Shown: piece after piece, positions 1 to 8,831 of the stretch
Numbering within the stretch: the stretch's first letter is position 1
Layout of the letters: the number at the start of each line of letters is the position of its first letter
Source of the DNA: Bradyrhizobium sp. WSM1417
Lineage (GTDB): Bacteria > Pseudomonadota > Alphaproteobacteria > Rhizobiales > Xanthobacteraceae
Length of the DNA: 64,000 nucleotides
Reading direction: 5' to 3'
NCBI RefSeq assembly: GCF_000515415.1
Contig: NZ_KI911783.1
Span: 5,074,392-5,138,391, forward strand
Notes under the pieces: generated by a model
What the model saw: only the letters and a program-made list of their open reading frames with translations
The model's database searches: none
Told to the model about the DNA's origin: nothing
Program-made: the position numbers and the translations under genes

Positions 1-7
1 AGCGACC

Positions 8-916
8 ATGGCCACACTCTACCCGGGCAATGTCCCCTCTATGGCCCAGACCGCCGAAGCGGCTGGACCGGTGATCCGAACGATCCAACTCTCCGATCTG
101 AACGATGCGCTCAAGCGCGGCTGGGACGATTTCAAGGCGGTGCCGAGCCACGCCATCATCCTCTGCGTGATCTATCCTGTGCTGGGCCTCGTGCTCGCCC
201 GCGTGGTGATGGGCTATTCAGTGCTGCCGTTGTTGTTTCCGCTGGCCGCGGGCTTCGCGCTAATCGGCCCGTTCGCGGCGCTCGGTCTCTACGAGCTCTC
301 CAGCCGGCGCGAGCGCTATGAGGAGGCCAGCGCCTGGGATGCTATGGAGGTGCTGCGTTCGCCCTCCTTCGGCGCCATGCTCGGTCTCGGCGCGCTGCTG
401 CTGGCCCTGTTCGTGACCTGGGTTGCGACCGCGCAGGCAATTTACGTCGCTGCGTTCGGCTATGAAGGCGCGTCCGGGATCTCGGACTTTCTGACGCGCG
501 TGCTCACGAGCCGGCAAGGCTGGTGGCTGATCGTGGTCGGCTGCGGCACCGGCTTCCTGTTCGCCCTTGCCGCGCTCTGCATCAGCGCCGTGTCGTTCCC
601 GCTGATGCTCGACCGCCATGCCGGCGCGTTCGAGGCCATGGTGACGTCGCTGCGCGTTGTCGCGAAGAACCCGGTGCCGATGGCGGCCTGGGGCCTGATC
701 GTGGCCGTCCTGCTGGCGCTGGGCACGATTCCGGCCTTCCTCGGCCTTGCCGTAGTCGTCCCCGTGCTCGGCCATGCCACTTGGCATCTCTACCGCAAGG
801 CAATCGCGGCCGATCCGGGCGCGCGTCCGGTGCCGCCTCCGCCACATCGTCCACGCAAGCCGGCCGCCGACTTCCCCGCCAACCTCTTCCCCTGGCGCAA
901 TCGGACCGACGTCTGA
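8..916 (+). CDS. DUF2189-type multi-pass inner-membrane protein
   Basis: A 302-residue hydrophobic protein of unknown function with about six predicted membrane segments and a proline-rich basic C-terminus (PVPPPPHRPRK). The soluble N-terminus ending in a DLNDALKRGWDDF-like stretch followed by repeated helices matches the layout of the DUF2189 family, which has no established activity. The start at 8 is the first ATG in the window; an in-frame ATG at 41 (MAQTAEAAG) is a good alternative and would give 291 residues. Any ribosome binding site for the first start lies outside the window. Family assignment is from memory of the pattern. Confidence 0.75.
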   Translation: MATLYPGNVPSMAQTAEAAGPVIRTIQLSDLNDALKRGWDDFKAVPSHAIILCVIYPVLGLVLARVVMGYSVLPLLFPLAAGFALIGPFAALGLYELSSRRERYEEASAWDAMEVLRSPSFGAMLGLGALLLALFVTWVATAQAIYVAAFGYEGASGISDFLTRVLTSRQGWWLIVVGCGTGFLFALAALCISAVSFPLMLDRHAGAFEAMVTSLRVVAKNPVPMAAWGLIVAVLLALGTIPAFLGLAVVVPVLGHATWHLYRKAIAADPGARPVPPPPHRPRKPAADFPANLFPWRNRTDV

Positions 917-1046
917 CGATTTCGTGACGTGCGATCCTGCCCCGGAGCGGGCAGGATCGCGCACTGTCATACGCCTTGCTTTGGCCGCGGTTTCCATCGA
1001 GATTGCGCCCGCCGTTCAGATCACTTCACGGAATTTATTTGCTCGA

Positions 1047-1871
1047 ATGACCCCGACGATTTCTCGTCTCGCCCTCGCAGCCTTAGCCATCACCGCATCC
1101 ATCCTATCCGCTCAGCCCGCGCTCGCCGCTGTTGCCTGCGGTTCGGGCAATTTCGACGCGTGGCTTGCAGACTTCAAAACCGACGCCGCGGCCAAAGGCG
1201 TCTCGCAACAGGCCATTTCCGCCGGGCTCGCCGGTGTAACGCTCGATCAGAGCGTGCTCAACCGCGACCGTTCGCAGAAAGTCTTCAGCCAGACCTTCGA
1301 GGAGTTTTCCGGCCGCATGGTGCCGCCGCGCCTGACGCGCGGCTCCAACATGATGAAGCAATACGGCTCGGTGCTGTCGCGCATCGAGCAGACCTACGGC
1401 GTGCCTGGCGAGGTGCTGGTCGCGATCTGGGGTCTCGAGACCGATTTCGGCGTCAATACCGGCAAGTTCGCGACCATCCGCTCGGTGGCGACGCTGGCCT
1501 ATGACTGCCGGCGCGCCGAGCAGTTTCGCGCCGAGCTGCTGGATGCGCTGCGCATCGTCCAGCGCGGCGACCTCGCACCGGCCGACATGAAGGGCGCCTG
1601 GGCCGGCGAGCTCGGCCAGACCCAGTTCATGCCGTCGTCATGGATGAAATACGCCGTCGATTTCGACGGCAATGGCAAGCGCGATCTCCTGCACAACGCT
1701 CCCGACGTGCTCGCCTCCACCGCGAACTATCTTGCCGGTTATGGCTGGCAGAAGGGTAAGGATTGGCAGCCTGGCAGTCCAAATTTCGCGGTCCTGCAGC
1801 AGTGGAACAAGAGCGAGGTCTACTCCAAGACCATCGCTTATTTCGCGACCCAGCTCGCGCGCGCCCCTTAG
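1047..1871 (+). CDS. Lytic murein transglycosylase, MltB-like (SLT_2)
   Basis: Secreted peptidoglycan-cleaving enzyme of 274 residues, expected to cut the MurNAc-GlcNAc bond in the periplasm. The start at 1047 gives a clean signal peptide ending in AQPALA before AVACGSG. The catalytic region has WGLETDFG, with the probable catalytic glutamate, and the ELGQTQFMPSSW block typical of MltB-like SLT_2 proteins, followed by DFDGNGKRDL and STANYLAGYGW. The chain ends soon after the catalytic domain, so the C-terminal peptidoglycan-binding domain found in many relatives is absent. An upstream in-frame extension to 774 is rejected because it overlaps the preceding gene and buries the signal peptide. 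Confidence 0.85.
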   Translation: MTPTISRLALAALAITASILSAQPALAAVACGSGNFDAWLADFKTDAAAKGVSQQAISAGLAGVTLDQSVLNRDRSQKVFSQTFEEFSGRMVPPRLTRGSNMMKQYGSVLSRIEQTYGVPGEVLVAIWGLETDFGVNTGKFATIRSVATLAYDCRRAEQFRAELLDALRIVQRGDLAPADMKGAWAGELGQTQFMPSSWMKYAVDFDGNGKRDLLHNAPDVLASTANYLAGYGWQKGKDWQPGSPNFAVLQQWNKSEVYSKTIAYFATQLARAP

Positions 1872-2344
1872 ATGCTTGCTGGATAACGCGCGTAGGGCCG
1901 ATCGCTTGGCGCCCGCCGCTTCTCTGGCGCTTTTATCCCTGCTTGCCCATGATGGCGTGCGTCGCCCTGGTACGCATGACCAATGAATGAACATAAATTC
2001 ATTTTTCGCGCCATTGCATCATGCGATTCGCGCATGCATGACTTGGGTATAGAAGCTATTCAGTCAACTTGCGGACGACCAGAAAGCAACTTATTTCGCC
2101 CTGAATGGAACCGTCTCATCCGCAGTAAATCCGTGAATTGACGGGCTTTTTCAGTGCCCGTCTTCCTGTTTCGCCCGCCCTTTGGGCGGGAGTGCTTCCG
2201 GGTTAATCGTCCGTTACCAATGCCATGCGTTGAGCGCTTAGCTGCATCGCAACATCGGAACTTTCGCACTGCACCACTCTCACCTATATTCATTTCAACG
2301 ATGAGGCTCGGGCAAGAGCTGAATCGAACTACAGGAGACTACCA
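1872..2344. other. 473-bp gene-free leader with two hairpins
   Basis: No convincing coding region on either strand. Two adjacent hairpins stand out in the second half: GACGGGC/GCCCGTC with a 9-nt loop at 2140-2162, and CCCGCCC/GGGCGGG with a TTT loop at 2174-2190. Neither is followed by a clear U-run. The stretch probably carries the promoter and a long 5' leader of the DUF1127 gene, or a small RNA; I could not assign -35/-10 boxes. Confidence 0.4.
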
Positions 2345-2497
2345 ATGCTGCTCTCGCTCATCCGCATGATCCAAGCTTTCCGGGACTATCAGCGCAATGT
2401 TGCCGAGCTGTCCCAGCTCAGCGATCGCGAATTGGCCGACATCGGCCTCGATCGCTCGGACATCCCGCGCGTTGCCGCCGGTCAGTATCAGGGCTGA
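2345..2497 (+). CDS. DUF1127 micro-protein
   Basis: A 50-residue protein starting MLLSLIRMIQAF and containing the DUF1127 core: a basic/hydrophobic N-terminal helix, then ELSQLSDRELADIGLDRSDI, then a short tail. A good Shine-Dalgarno AGGAG sits at 2333-2337, seven bases before the ATG. DUF1127 proteins are abundant in alphaproteobacteria and have been linked to RNA turnover, stress and phosphate responses in some species; the role here is not known. It is preceded by a long structured leader and followed by a GC-rich hairpin, so it is probably a monocistronic, well-expressed unit. Confidence 0.85.
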   Translation: MLLSLIRMIQAFRDYQRNVAELSQLSDRELADIGLDRSDIPRVAAGQYQG

Positions 2498-2530
2498 TAT
2501 CGTTCAGCCCTTAACCGGACGAACCGATAG

Positions 2531-2549
2531 CGCCCGCCTCGTGCGGGCG
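2531..2549 (+). terminator. Candidate terminator of the DUF1127 gene
   Basis: Perfect 7-bp GC stem CGCCCGC/GCGGGCG with a 5-nt loop, followed by a short TTGT, 34 bases after the DUF1127 stop. The tail is weak for an intrinsic terminator, so it may instead be a 3'-end stabilising hairpin. Confidence 0.45.
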
Positions 2550-2623
2550 TTGTCGCATCCGGAGGCAGAAAACTCGATCTCGGCGATTCCACTGATCGCC
2601 GAAAAGCGCTACCTGTCCGCCCC

Positions 2624-4051
2624 ATGACAGGACCCCAATCAAATACCGTGCACGTGATCGGCGCAGGCCTTGCCGGCTCCGAAGCCGCCTGGCAGGTGGC
2701 CAAATCCGGCGTGCCCGTGGTGCTACACGAGATGCGGCCGACCCGCACGACCGAGGCACACCGCACCGACGGGCTTGCCGAGCTCGTCTGCTCCAATTCG
2801 TTCCGCTCGGACGATGCCGCCAACAACGCCGTCGGCCTGCTGCATGCCGAGATGCGCCGCCTCGATTCGCTGATCATGCGCGCCGCCGACGCCAACCAGG
2901 TGCCCGCCGGCGGCGCGCTGGCAGTGGACCGCGACGGCTTCTCAGCGGCCGTCACCAAGGCGCTGAACGATCATCCCCTGATCGAGATCGCGCGCGGCGA
3001 GGTCGCAGGCCTGCCGCCGGCCGAGTGGAGCAACGTCATCGTTGCGACCGGCCCCCTCACTTCGGCGCCGCTGGCCGACGCGATCCGCGAGTTGACCGAC
3101 GAGAACGCCCTCGCCTTCTTCGACGCGATCGCGCCGATTGTGCACCGCGAATCCATCGACATGTCGGTGGCCTGGTTCCAGTCGCGCTACGACAAGGTCG
3201 GTCCCGGCGGCACCGGCGCCGACTACATCAACTGCCCGATGACGAAGGAGCAGTATGACGGCTTCGTCGCAGCGCTGGTCGCCGGCGAGAAGACCGAATT
3301 CAAGGAATGGGAGACCAACACGCCCTATTTCGACGGCTGCCTGCCGATCGAGGTCATGGCGGAACGCGGCCCCGAGACTCTTCGCCACGGGCCGATGAAG
3401 CCGGTCGGCCTCACCAATCCGCACGATCCCACCACAAAGGCGTACGCGATCGTGCAGCTGCGCCAGGACAACAAGCTCGGCACGCTCTACAACATCGTCG
3501 GCTTCCAGACGAAGCTGAAATACGGCGAGCAGCAACGCATCTTCCGCACCATTCCCGGGCTGGAGAAGGCGGAATTTGCTCGCCTCGGCGGCCTGCATCG
3601 CAACACCTTTCTCAACTCGCCAAAGCTGCTCGACGGCCAGTTGCGCTTGCGCGCGCAGCCGCGGCTGCGTTTTGCGGGCCAGATGACGGGCTGCGAGGGC
3701 TATGTGGAATCCGCCAGCGTCGGCCTGATCGCCGGCCTCTATGCGGCAGCGGATGTCCGCGGCGAGACGCTTGCGAGTCCGCCGGTCACGACGGCGCTCG
3801 GATCCCTGCTCGGACACATCACCGGCGGCCATATCGAGACCATCGAGCCCGGCACGCGCTCGTTCCAGCCGATGAACATCAATTTCGGCCTGTTCCCGCC
3901 GCTCGCCAGCGCACCGACCAAGAAGCCCGACGGAAGCCGACTGCGCGGGAACGAGAAGACGGTGGCCAAAAAGCAGGCGATGAGCGCGCTGGCGCTCGCC
4001 GATCTCGATCGCTGGATCGCCGATCACCTGCGCATTGCCGCCGCGGCGTGA
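2624..4051 (+). CDS. trmFO: tRNA m5U54 methyltransferase, folate/FAD-dependent
   Basis: TrmFO (formerly Gid) methylates uridine 54 in the T-loop of tRNA using methylenetetrahydrofolate and FADH2. The 475-residue chain begins with an FAD-binding Rossmann motif ([13 protein letters not shown]), followed by LHEMRP and CSNSFRSD, and later [17 protein letters not shown] and INFGLFPPL, all hallmarks of the family, at the usual length. The next gene starts only 7 bases downstream, so the two are probably co-transcribed. Confidence 0.95.
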   Translation: MTGPQSNTVHVIGAGLAGSEAAWQVAKSGVPVVLHEMRPTRTTEAHRTDGLAELVCSNSFRSDDAANNAVGLLHAEMRRLDSLIMRAADANQVPAGGALAVDRDGFSAAVTKALNDHPLIEIARGEVAGLPPAEWSNVIVATGPLTSAPLADAIRELTDENALAFFDAIAPIVHRESIDMSVAWFQSRYDKVGPGGTGADYINCPMTKEQYDGFVAALVAGEKTEFKEWETNTPYFDGCLPIEVMAERGPETLRHGPMKPVGLTNPHDPTTKAYAIVQLRQDNKLGTLYNIVGFQTKLKYGEQQRIFRTIPGLEKAEFARLGGLHRNTFLNSPKLLDGQLRLRAQPRLRFAGQMTGCEGYVESASVGLIAGLYAAADVRGETLASPPVTTALGSLLGHITGGHIETIEPGTRSFQPMNINFGLFPPLASAPTKKPDGSRLRGNEKTVAKKQAMSALALADLDRWIADHLRIAAAA

Positions 4052-4058
4052 GTTTTCG

Positions 4059-5153
4059 ATGAACCTTCCCAAAGACGACGCCGCAACACTCTCGGCTCGA
4101 TGGACCGAGGGCGTGCTGCTCAAGCGCGATGTGTTCTCGACCGTCGAGCGCGGCCGCTTCCGCGACGATGACGGCGAGGTCGACGCGGTGCTGCGCCGCC
4201 TCGACGAGGTGCCGTGGTGGTCATTCCTTTTGGCGCGCCATCTGTTCGCCCGCGAGACGCATGCGCTGGCACTCGCCAAGGGACTCAATGTCGGCCCCGA
4301 GCTGCTGTGGGCCGGACGCCGCGCGCTGGTGCGCAGCTTCGTCGATGGTGTCGCGCTGCATCTGGCGAAGCCGCATGGGGACCTCGCCTATTTTCGCTCG
4401 GCCAAGGCCGCGCTGCGCCGGCTGCGCCGCGCCGGCATTTGCCACAACGACCTTGCCAAGGAACAGAACTGGCTGGTCGGCCGCGACGGGCTCGCCTACG
4501 TGACCGACTTCCAGCTCGCGGCTTGCTTCAACCGGCGCGGCCGGCTCTATCGCACCCTCGCCTATGAAGACTTGCGGCATCTGCTCAAGCACAAGCGCTC
4601 CTACGCGCCTGAAGCGCTGACGCCGCGTGAGCGCAAGATCCTGGCGAAGAAGTCGTTCGCCGCCAACCTGTGGCTCGCGACCGGCAAGAAGGTCTATCGG
4701 GCAATCACCCGCGGCCTATTCAACTTCACTGACCGTGAAGGCGGCGGCCGAAGGCTCGTCAACGACGCGCCGGTGCTGGCGGAATTGATCCGCAAGAATC
4801 CTGCCGTGCGCGATACCGCCATCGTCGCCTTTGCCGACCGCCGCTCCGGTGTCGGGCTCTATGCCTTCGTCGAAGCCGATCAGGCCGCGCTCGAAGGCCA
4901 GTTGCGGAACGAGCTCACCGCCACCAAGGGGCCGAAGCCCCCGGAACACATCCAGGTCGTGCACGCACTGCCACGCAATCCGGACGGCAAGCCGCGCACG
5001 GAGATCCTGCAACTGGTCGCCATGAACCAGCTCGACCTGATCGAGCCGATGATGAAGAACGACCAGGACCGTGCTTTCCTCAAGGACATCCTGGAGCAGC
5101 GCAAGAACCTGCGCGATCGCTTCAATTTCGAGGCCGACCTGCCGGCGGGCTAG
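4059..5153 (+). CDS. RIO/LPS-kinase-like protein fused to an AMP-binding C-terminal domain
   Basis: A 364-residue protein with two unlike parts. Residues ~10-225 look like a compact protein- or lipopolysaccharide-kinase fold: GICHNDLAKEQNWL supplies a catalytic-loop-like HND (129-131) with Asn137, and YVTDFQLA supplies a DFG-like Asp150. Residues ~234-320 resemble the small C-terminal domain of acyl-CoA synthetases: VRDTAIVAFADRRSG, then PRNPDGKPRTEIL, where Lys311 sits where those enzymes place the catalytic lysine. The large adenylating domain is absent. The ATG at 4059 is preferred over an in-frame codon at 4035 that overlaps trmFO. Substrate unknown; both domain calls are by pattern. Confidence 0.75.
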   Translation: MNLPKDDAATLSARWTEGVLLKRDVFSTVERGRFRDDDGEVDAVLRRLDEVPWWSFLLARHLFARETHALALAKGLNVGPELLWAGRRALVRSFVDGVALHLAKPHGDLAYFRSAKAALRRLRRAGICHNDLAKEQNWLVGRDGLAYVTDFQLAACFNRRGRLYRTLAYEDLRHLLKHKRSYAPEALTPRERKILAKKSFAANLWLATGKKVYRAITRGLFNFTDREGGGRRLVNDAPVLAELIRKNPAVRDTAIVAFADRRSGVGLYAFVEADQAALEGQLRNELTATKGPKPPEHIQVVHALPRNPDGKPRTEILQLVAMNQLDLIEPMMKNDQDRAFLKDILEQRKNLRDRFNFEADLPAG

Positions 5154-5237
5154 CGTGGATCACGCCTTGAAGCGTCCACATTGGCGATAGAGAAGCGATC
5201 CGATAATTCGAACTTGGCGGGGGGACTTGGCGGGGTC

Positions 5238-5810
5238 ATGGGCACTCGGGGGACGATGATGCATCGTGTGGTTGGCGGCCTGATCGCCGTCCTTCTGCTG
5301 CTCGCCACCACGTCCGCAATGGCCGATTCTCCGGCCGAACTGATCTCCAGCTTCCGCCTCAAGCATGGTGAGGTCCGCGTCATCCGCGATTCGACCCTCG
5401 ACCGCATCGCCATGGACCAGGCGCGCGCGATGGCGACGAAGGACGACCTCAGTCACGACGCCCTCGGCCCGTTCAACCGCCGCGTCGCACCGGCCGGCGC
5501 AGGCCGCGCCGCCGAGAACATCGCCTACGGCTACGACAATTTCGAGAAAACCCTGGGACAGTGGATCGACTCGTCCGGACACCGCAAGAACCTGCTGCTG
5601 CACAACGCGTCCCGCGTGGGGATCGCGAGCGCGAAAAACGCCAGCGGCAAACGCACCTATTGGGCGATGGTGATCGCCGGCGACTACGAGCCGAAGGGCA
5701 AAGGCAAGAAGGATAGGGAGCCCCTCGTTGCCGTGAAACGCGAAGCCGCTCCTGCGAGCAAGCCCAAATCCGGCGGCTGCCACATCAAACTGCTCGGCCT
5801 CTGCATCTGA
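5238..5810 (+). CDS. Secreted CAP (SCP/PR1) domain protein
   Basis: About 190 residues with a signal peptide (VVGGLIAVLLLLATTSAMA) followed by a CAP domain. Family marks include SSFRLKHG, LDRIAMDQARAMA, LSHDALGPFNRR, AAENIAYGYDNFEKTLGQWIDSSGHRKNLL and GIASAKN...YWAMVIAG. The HRKNLL block and the upstream His/Glu positions correspond to the usual CAP cavity. Bacterial CAP proteins are exported and mostly of unknown activity. A lysine-rich linker leads to a C-terminal pair of cysteines (SGGCHIKLLGLCI). Starts at 5238 or 5256 both keep the signal peptide; an upstream TTG at 5181 looks unnecessary. Confidence 0.85.
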   Translation: MGTRGTMMHRVVGGLIAVLLLLATTSAMADSPAELISSFRLKHGEVRVIRDSTLDRIAMDQARAMATKDDLSHDALGPFNRRVAPAGAGRAAENIAYGYDNFEKTLGQWIDSSGHRKNLLLHNASRVGIASAKNASGKRTYWAMVIAGDYEPKGKGKKDREPLVAVKREAAPASKPKSGGCHIKLLGLCI

Positions 5811-5902
5811 GGCGAGACGCCACGCCGGAAGCATTGTTGCGCGCGCTTCTCCGACCGGCCAATATGATCGCGCCGCTATCCTCAACCAACCTGAGGCGAT
5901 CA

Positions 5903-6316
5903 ATGGCCAAAAAATACACCGCTCAATGCGCCTGTGGCGCCATCAAGTTCGAATTCAGCACCGATCCGTCCTTCATCGCCAATTGTCATTGCAACGACTG
6001 CAAGCGCGCTTCGGGCGGCGAGATGGCGACCTTCTTCGCGGTACCCGATGACGATTTCACGCTTCTCTGCGGCAAGCCGAAGGCGTTTCACTACATCGCC
6101 AATTCCGGCAAAGGCCTGGATCGCAATTTCTGCCCGGAATGCGGTTCGCGGGTCTTTACCACTAACCTCGAGAGCTTCCCCAAGACGGTCTTCGTCCAGT
6201 TGGGCAGCCTCGACCGGCCCGACCTCGTCGCACCGAAGCTCGAGATGTTCACCAAGCGTCGCATGTCGTGGAACACGCCGCTCAACCTGCCGCAGTTCGA
6301 GGAAATGCCGCACTGA
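5903..6316 (+). CDS. GFA-family zinc protein
   Basis: A 137-residue protein of the Gfa (glutathione-dependent formaldehyde-activating enzyme-like, CENP-V) family. Zinc ligands are visible as CACGAIKF, NCHCNDCKRASGG and FCPECGSRVF. The family is large and most members have not been shown to act on formaldehyde, so I call the fold and not the reaction. The ATG at 5903 follows a GAGGCG-like ribosome site; the upstream in-frame extension to 5834 has no family similarity. Short gaps on both sides suggest loose linkage to the next gene. Confidence 0.85.
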   Translation: MAKKYTAQCACGAIKFEFSTDPSFIANCHCNDCKRASGGEMATFFAVPDDDFTLLCGKPKAFHYIANSGKGLDRNFCPECGSRVFTTNLESFPKTVFVQLGSLDRPDLVAPKLEMFTKRRMSWNTPLNLPQFEEMPH

Positions 6317-6345
6317 CGCGACGATAGTCCGAGCCGGAGATTGAC

Positions 6346-7524
6346 TTGATCAACATCGAGCGAGTACGTGCCGACACGCCAGCCACTTCCAGGCTTGCGT
6401 ATCTGCACAACGCGGGGGCGGCTCTCATGCCTGTCGCTGTCGCCGAAGCCATGAAGCAGCACATAGATCTGGAGAGCGAGATCGGAGGCTATGCGGCCGC
6501 CGACCGCGAGGCCCGCCGGCTTGATTCAGTCTACGGCTCAGTGGCGCGCCTGCTGAATGCCGCGCCCGATGAGATCGCCCTGATGGAGAACGCGACGGTT
6601 GCCTGGCAGATGGCGTTCTACGCGCTTCCGTTTCGCGATGGCGATCGGATCCTGACTGCGGAAGCGGAGTACGCGGCCAACTATGTCGCCTTTCTTCAGG
6701 TCGCCAAGCGAACAGGCGTCGCGATCGATATCGTGCCGAGCGATGCTAGCGGCGAGCTCGACCTCGACGCGCTCGAACGCATGATCGATGAGCGCGTGAA
6801 ACTGATTGCGATCACCTGGGTTCCGACCAATGGCGGGCTGGTCAATCCGGCTGCAGCTGTCGGCAAGATCGCGCGGACGCACGGCATCCCCTATCTGCTC
6901 GATGGCTGCCAAGCAGTCGGACAGATGGTGGTCGACGTCGATGCCATCGGCTGTGACATGTTGTCGGCCACCGGTCGCAAATTCATCCGCGGCCCGCGCG
7001 GCACCGGTTTTCTCTACGTCCGCCGGGCGATGCTGCAGCGGCTCGAACCGCCGATGATCGACCACTTCGCCGCACCCTGGGTCTCGCGGGACGCTTATCG
7101 GCTGCGTGACGATGCGCGCCGTTTCGAGACCTGGGAGAACAACTACGCAGCCCGGCTTGGGCTGGGCGCGGCGGTCGATTATGCCCTCGATATCGGGATC
7201 GGCTCCATCGAGCAGCGTTGCCGCATGCTGGCCGACCGCCTCCGGGGCGGTCTTGCGTCCATTCGCGGCATCAGAATTCGCGACCTCGGACGCGCTCCGG
7301 GGGCCATCGTCAGCTTCACGGTGGAAGGGTGCGAGGCGGACGCGGTCGTCAGCGACTCGGCTGCAGCCGGCATCACGATCGGTGCTTCGGATCCGTCGAG
7401 CACGCGCATCGATGCCGAAATTCGCTCGCTGCCGCCGGTGGTGCGCGCCTCCCCGCATTACTACAATACGGAAGCCGAGATCGATCGGCTGATCGCCCAT
7501 TTGGCAGGTTTGACGCCGCGATAG
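6346..7524 (+). CDS. Class V aminotransferase-fold PLP enzyme (SufS/NifS-like)
   Basis: 392 residues of the fold-type I PLP class V family. LDGCQAVGQ holds the Asp187 expected to contact the pyridine ring, and SATGRKFIRGPRGTGFLY holds Lys212, the probable Schiff-base lysine. YLHNAGAALMP at the N-terminus replaces the usual YLD/YLNNAG. The GRKFIRGPRG form is closer to cysteine-desulfurase-like and sulfinate-lyase-like relatives than to typical SufS, and no Fe-S assembly genes are adjacent, so the substrate is open. A TTG start at 6346 is chosen because GGAG lies six bases upstream and no better start exists. Confidence 0.8.
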   Translation: MINIERVRADTPATSRLAYLHNAGAALMPVAVAEAMKQHIDLESEIGGYAAADREARRLDSVYGSVARLLNAAPDEIALMENATVAWQMAFYALPFRDGDRILTAEAEYAANYVAFLQVAKRTGVAIDIVPSDASGELDLDALERMIDERVKLIAITWVPTNGGLVNPAAAVGKIARTHGIPYLLDGCQAVGQMVVDVDAIGCDMLSATGRKFIRGPRGTGFLYVRRAMLQRLEPPMIDHFAAPWVSRDAYRLRDDARRFETWENNYAARLGLGAAVDYALDIGIGSIEQRCRMLADRLRGGLASIRGIRIRDLGRAPGAIVSFTVEGCEADAVVSDSAAAGITIGASDPSSTRIDAEIRSLPPVVRASPHYYNTEAEIDRLIAHLAGLTPR

Positions 7525-7541
7525 CGGCGGGCGTGCACAGC

Positions 7542-8786
7542 TCAGGTACAGCGCGCACTCAATCCGGATGCCCCAAGCTTCGCCATGACCTCGTCGAGAT
7601 GGGCGCTGTCGCGGGTCTCGATCACCAATTGCAGCAACGTCGCCTTGGCCGGAAGATCCGAGAAGGTGCGCTGGTGCGAGACCTCGATGATGTTGGCGCC
7701 GGCCTCGGCCAGCAGTGCGGCGACCGCAGCCAACTGGCCGGGCCTGTCGGGGATGTCGAGCGACAGCTGGGTGAGCCGCCCCTCCCGCGCCAACTCGCGG
7801 GTCAGAACCGATGCGATCAGCCGTGTGTCGATATTGCCGCCGCTCAGCACCAGCCCGACCTTCTGGCCGGCGAAACGGGACGGGTCGGACATCAGCGCGG
7901 CGAGGCCGGCGGCGCCGGCGCCTTCCACGACCGTCTTCTCGATCGAGATCAGGGTCGCCACCGCGCGCTCGAGCTCGGCTTCGTTGACGAGTGCAATGTC
8001 GTCGACGAGGCGGCGGACGATTTCGGCCGTAATCTTGCCGGGCGACTTCACCGCGATGCCTTCCGCGAGCGTGTCGCCACGCGCCGGCAGATTGCCGTCA
8101 TGGATGGCGTTGTACATCGAGGGGTATAGCCAGGCCTCGACGCCGAGGATCCGCAGTGACGGCTTGATCGATTTCGCAGCAATGGCGATCCCGCTGATCA
8201 GGCCGCCGCCGCCGATCGGGACGACCAGCGTATCGAGCTCCGGCACGGCCTCGAGTATTTCCAGCCCGACCGTGCCCTGCCCCGCGATGACAAGCGGATC
8301 GTCATAGGGATGAACGAAGATCATGCCGCGGGCTTCGCCGTGGCTGCGCGCATACGCAGCCGCCTCCTCCAGCGTGGCGCCCGTCACGACCACCTCTGCA
8401 CCGTGATGCCTGGTGTTTTCGACCTTCACCATGGGCGTGCCGACCGGCATGACAATGGTGGCGGGAATGCCGAGCCGCTTGGCGTGATAGGCGACACCCT
8501 GCGCGTGGTTACCCGCCGACATAGCGACGACGCCGCGCGCGCGCTCCTCCGGCGTCAACGCGGCGAGGCGGTTGAGCGCGCCGCGCTCCTTGAACGAGGA
8601 CGTGAACTGGAGGTTCTCGAATTTCAGCCAGATGTCGCAGCCGCAGATATTGCTCAGCGTGCGACTGTAGCTACAGGGCGTCTGGACGACCGCGCCGCGG
8701 ATGGTCGCGGCGGCGGCATAGATGTCATCAGGTGCGACCGGAAGGCCGCTGAGATCAGAGGAGATGCTTTGCGACAACTCAGCCAT
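7542..8786 (-). CDS. ilvA: Threonine ammonia-lyase with C-terminal ACT domain
   Basis: PLP-dependent threonine dehydratase, converting threonine to 2-oxobutyrate, the first step toward isoleucine. The 414-residue form has the fold-type II core (SSFKERGALNRL with the PLP lysine, MSAGNHAQGVAYHA, a glycine loop IGGGGLISG) and one C-terminal ACT-like domain (LSLDIPDRPGQLAAVAALL). This is the shorter TdcB/IlvA hybrid type rather than the long two-ACT E. coli IlvA. The ATG at 8786 gives MAELSQ and matches relatives; a TTG at 8828 would extend it to 428 residues. It is convergent with the upstream PLP enzyme. Confidence 0.9.
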   Translation of the reverse strand: MAELSQSISSDLSGLPVAPDDIYAAAATIRGAVVQTPCSYSRTLSNICGCDIWLKFENLQFTSSFKERGALNRLAALTPEERARGVVAMSAGNHAQGVAYHAKRLGIPATIVMPVGTPMVKVENTRHHGAEVVVTGATLEEAAAYARSHGEARGMIFVHPYDDPLVIAGQGTVGLEILEAVPELDTLVVPIGGGGLISGIAIAAKSIKPSLRILGVEAWLYPSMYNAIHDGNLPARGDTLAEGIAVKSPGKITAEIVRRLVDDIALVNEAELERAVATLISIEKTVVEGAGAAGLAALMSDPSRFAGQKVGLVLSGGNIDTRLIASVLTRELAREGRLTQLSLDIPDRPGQLAAVAALLAEAGANIIEVSHQRTFSDLPAKATLLQLVIETRDSAHLDEVMAKLGASGLSARCT

Positions 8787-8831
8787 AGGACAGCATAGGG
8801 CATTTGACAGTTTGAGGCGATAAGCCAACCG

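Noticed and set aside
2942..4288. 448-codon frame opposite trmFO
   Set aside because: Antisense shadow; no domain and trmFO is unambiguous.
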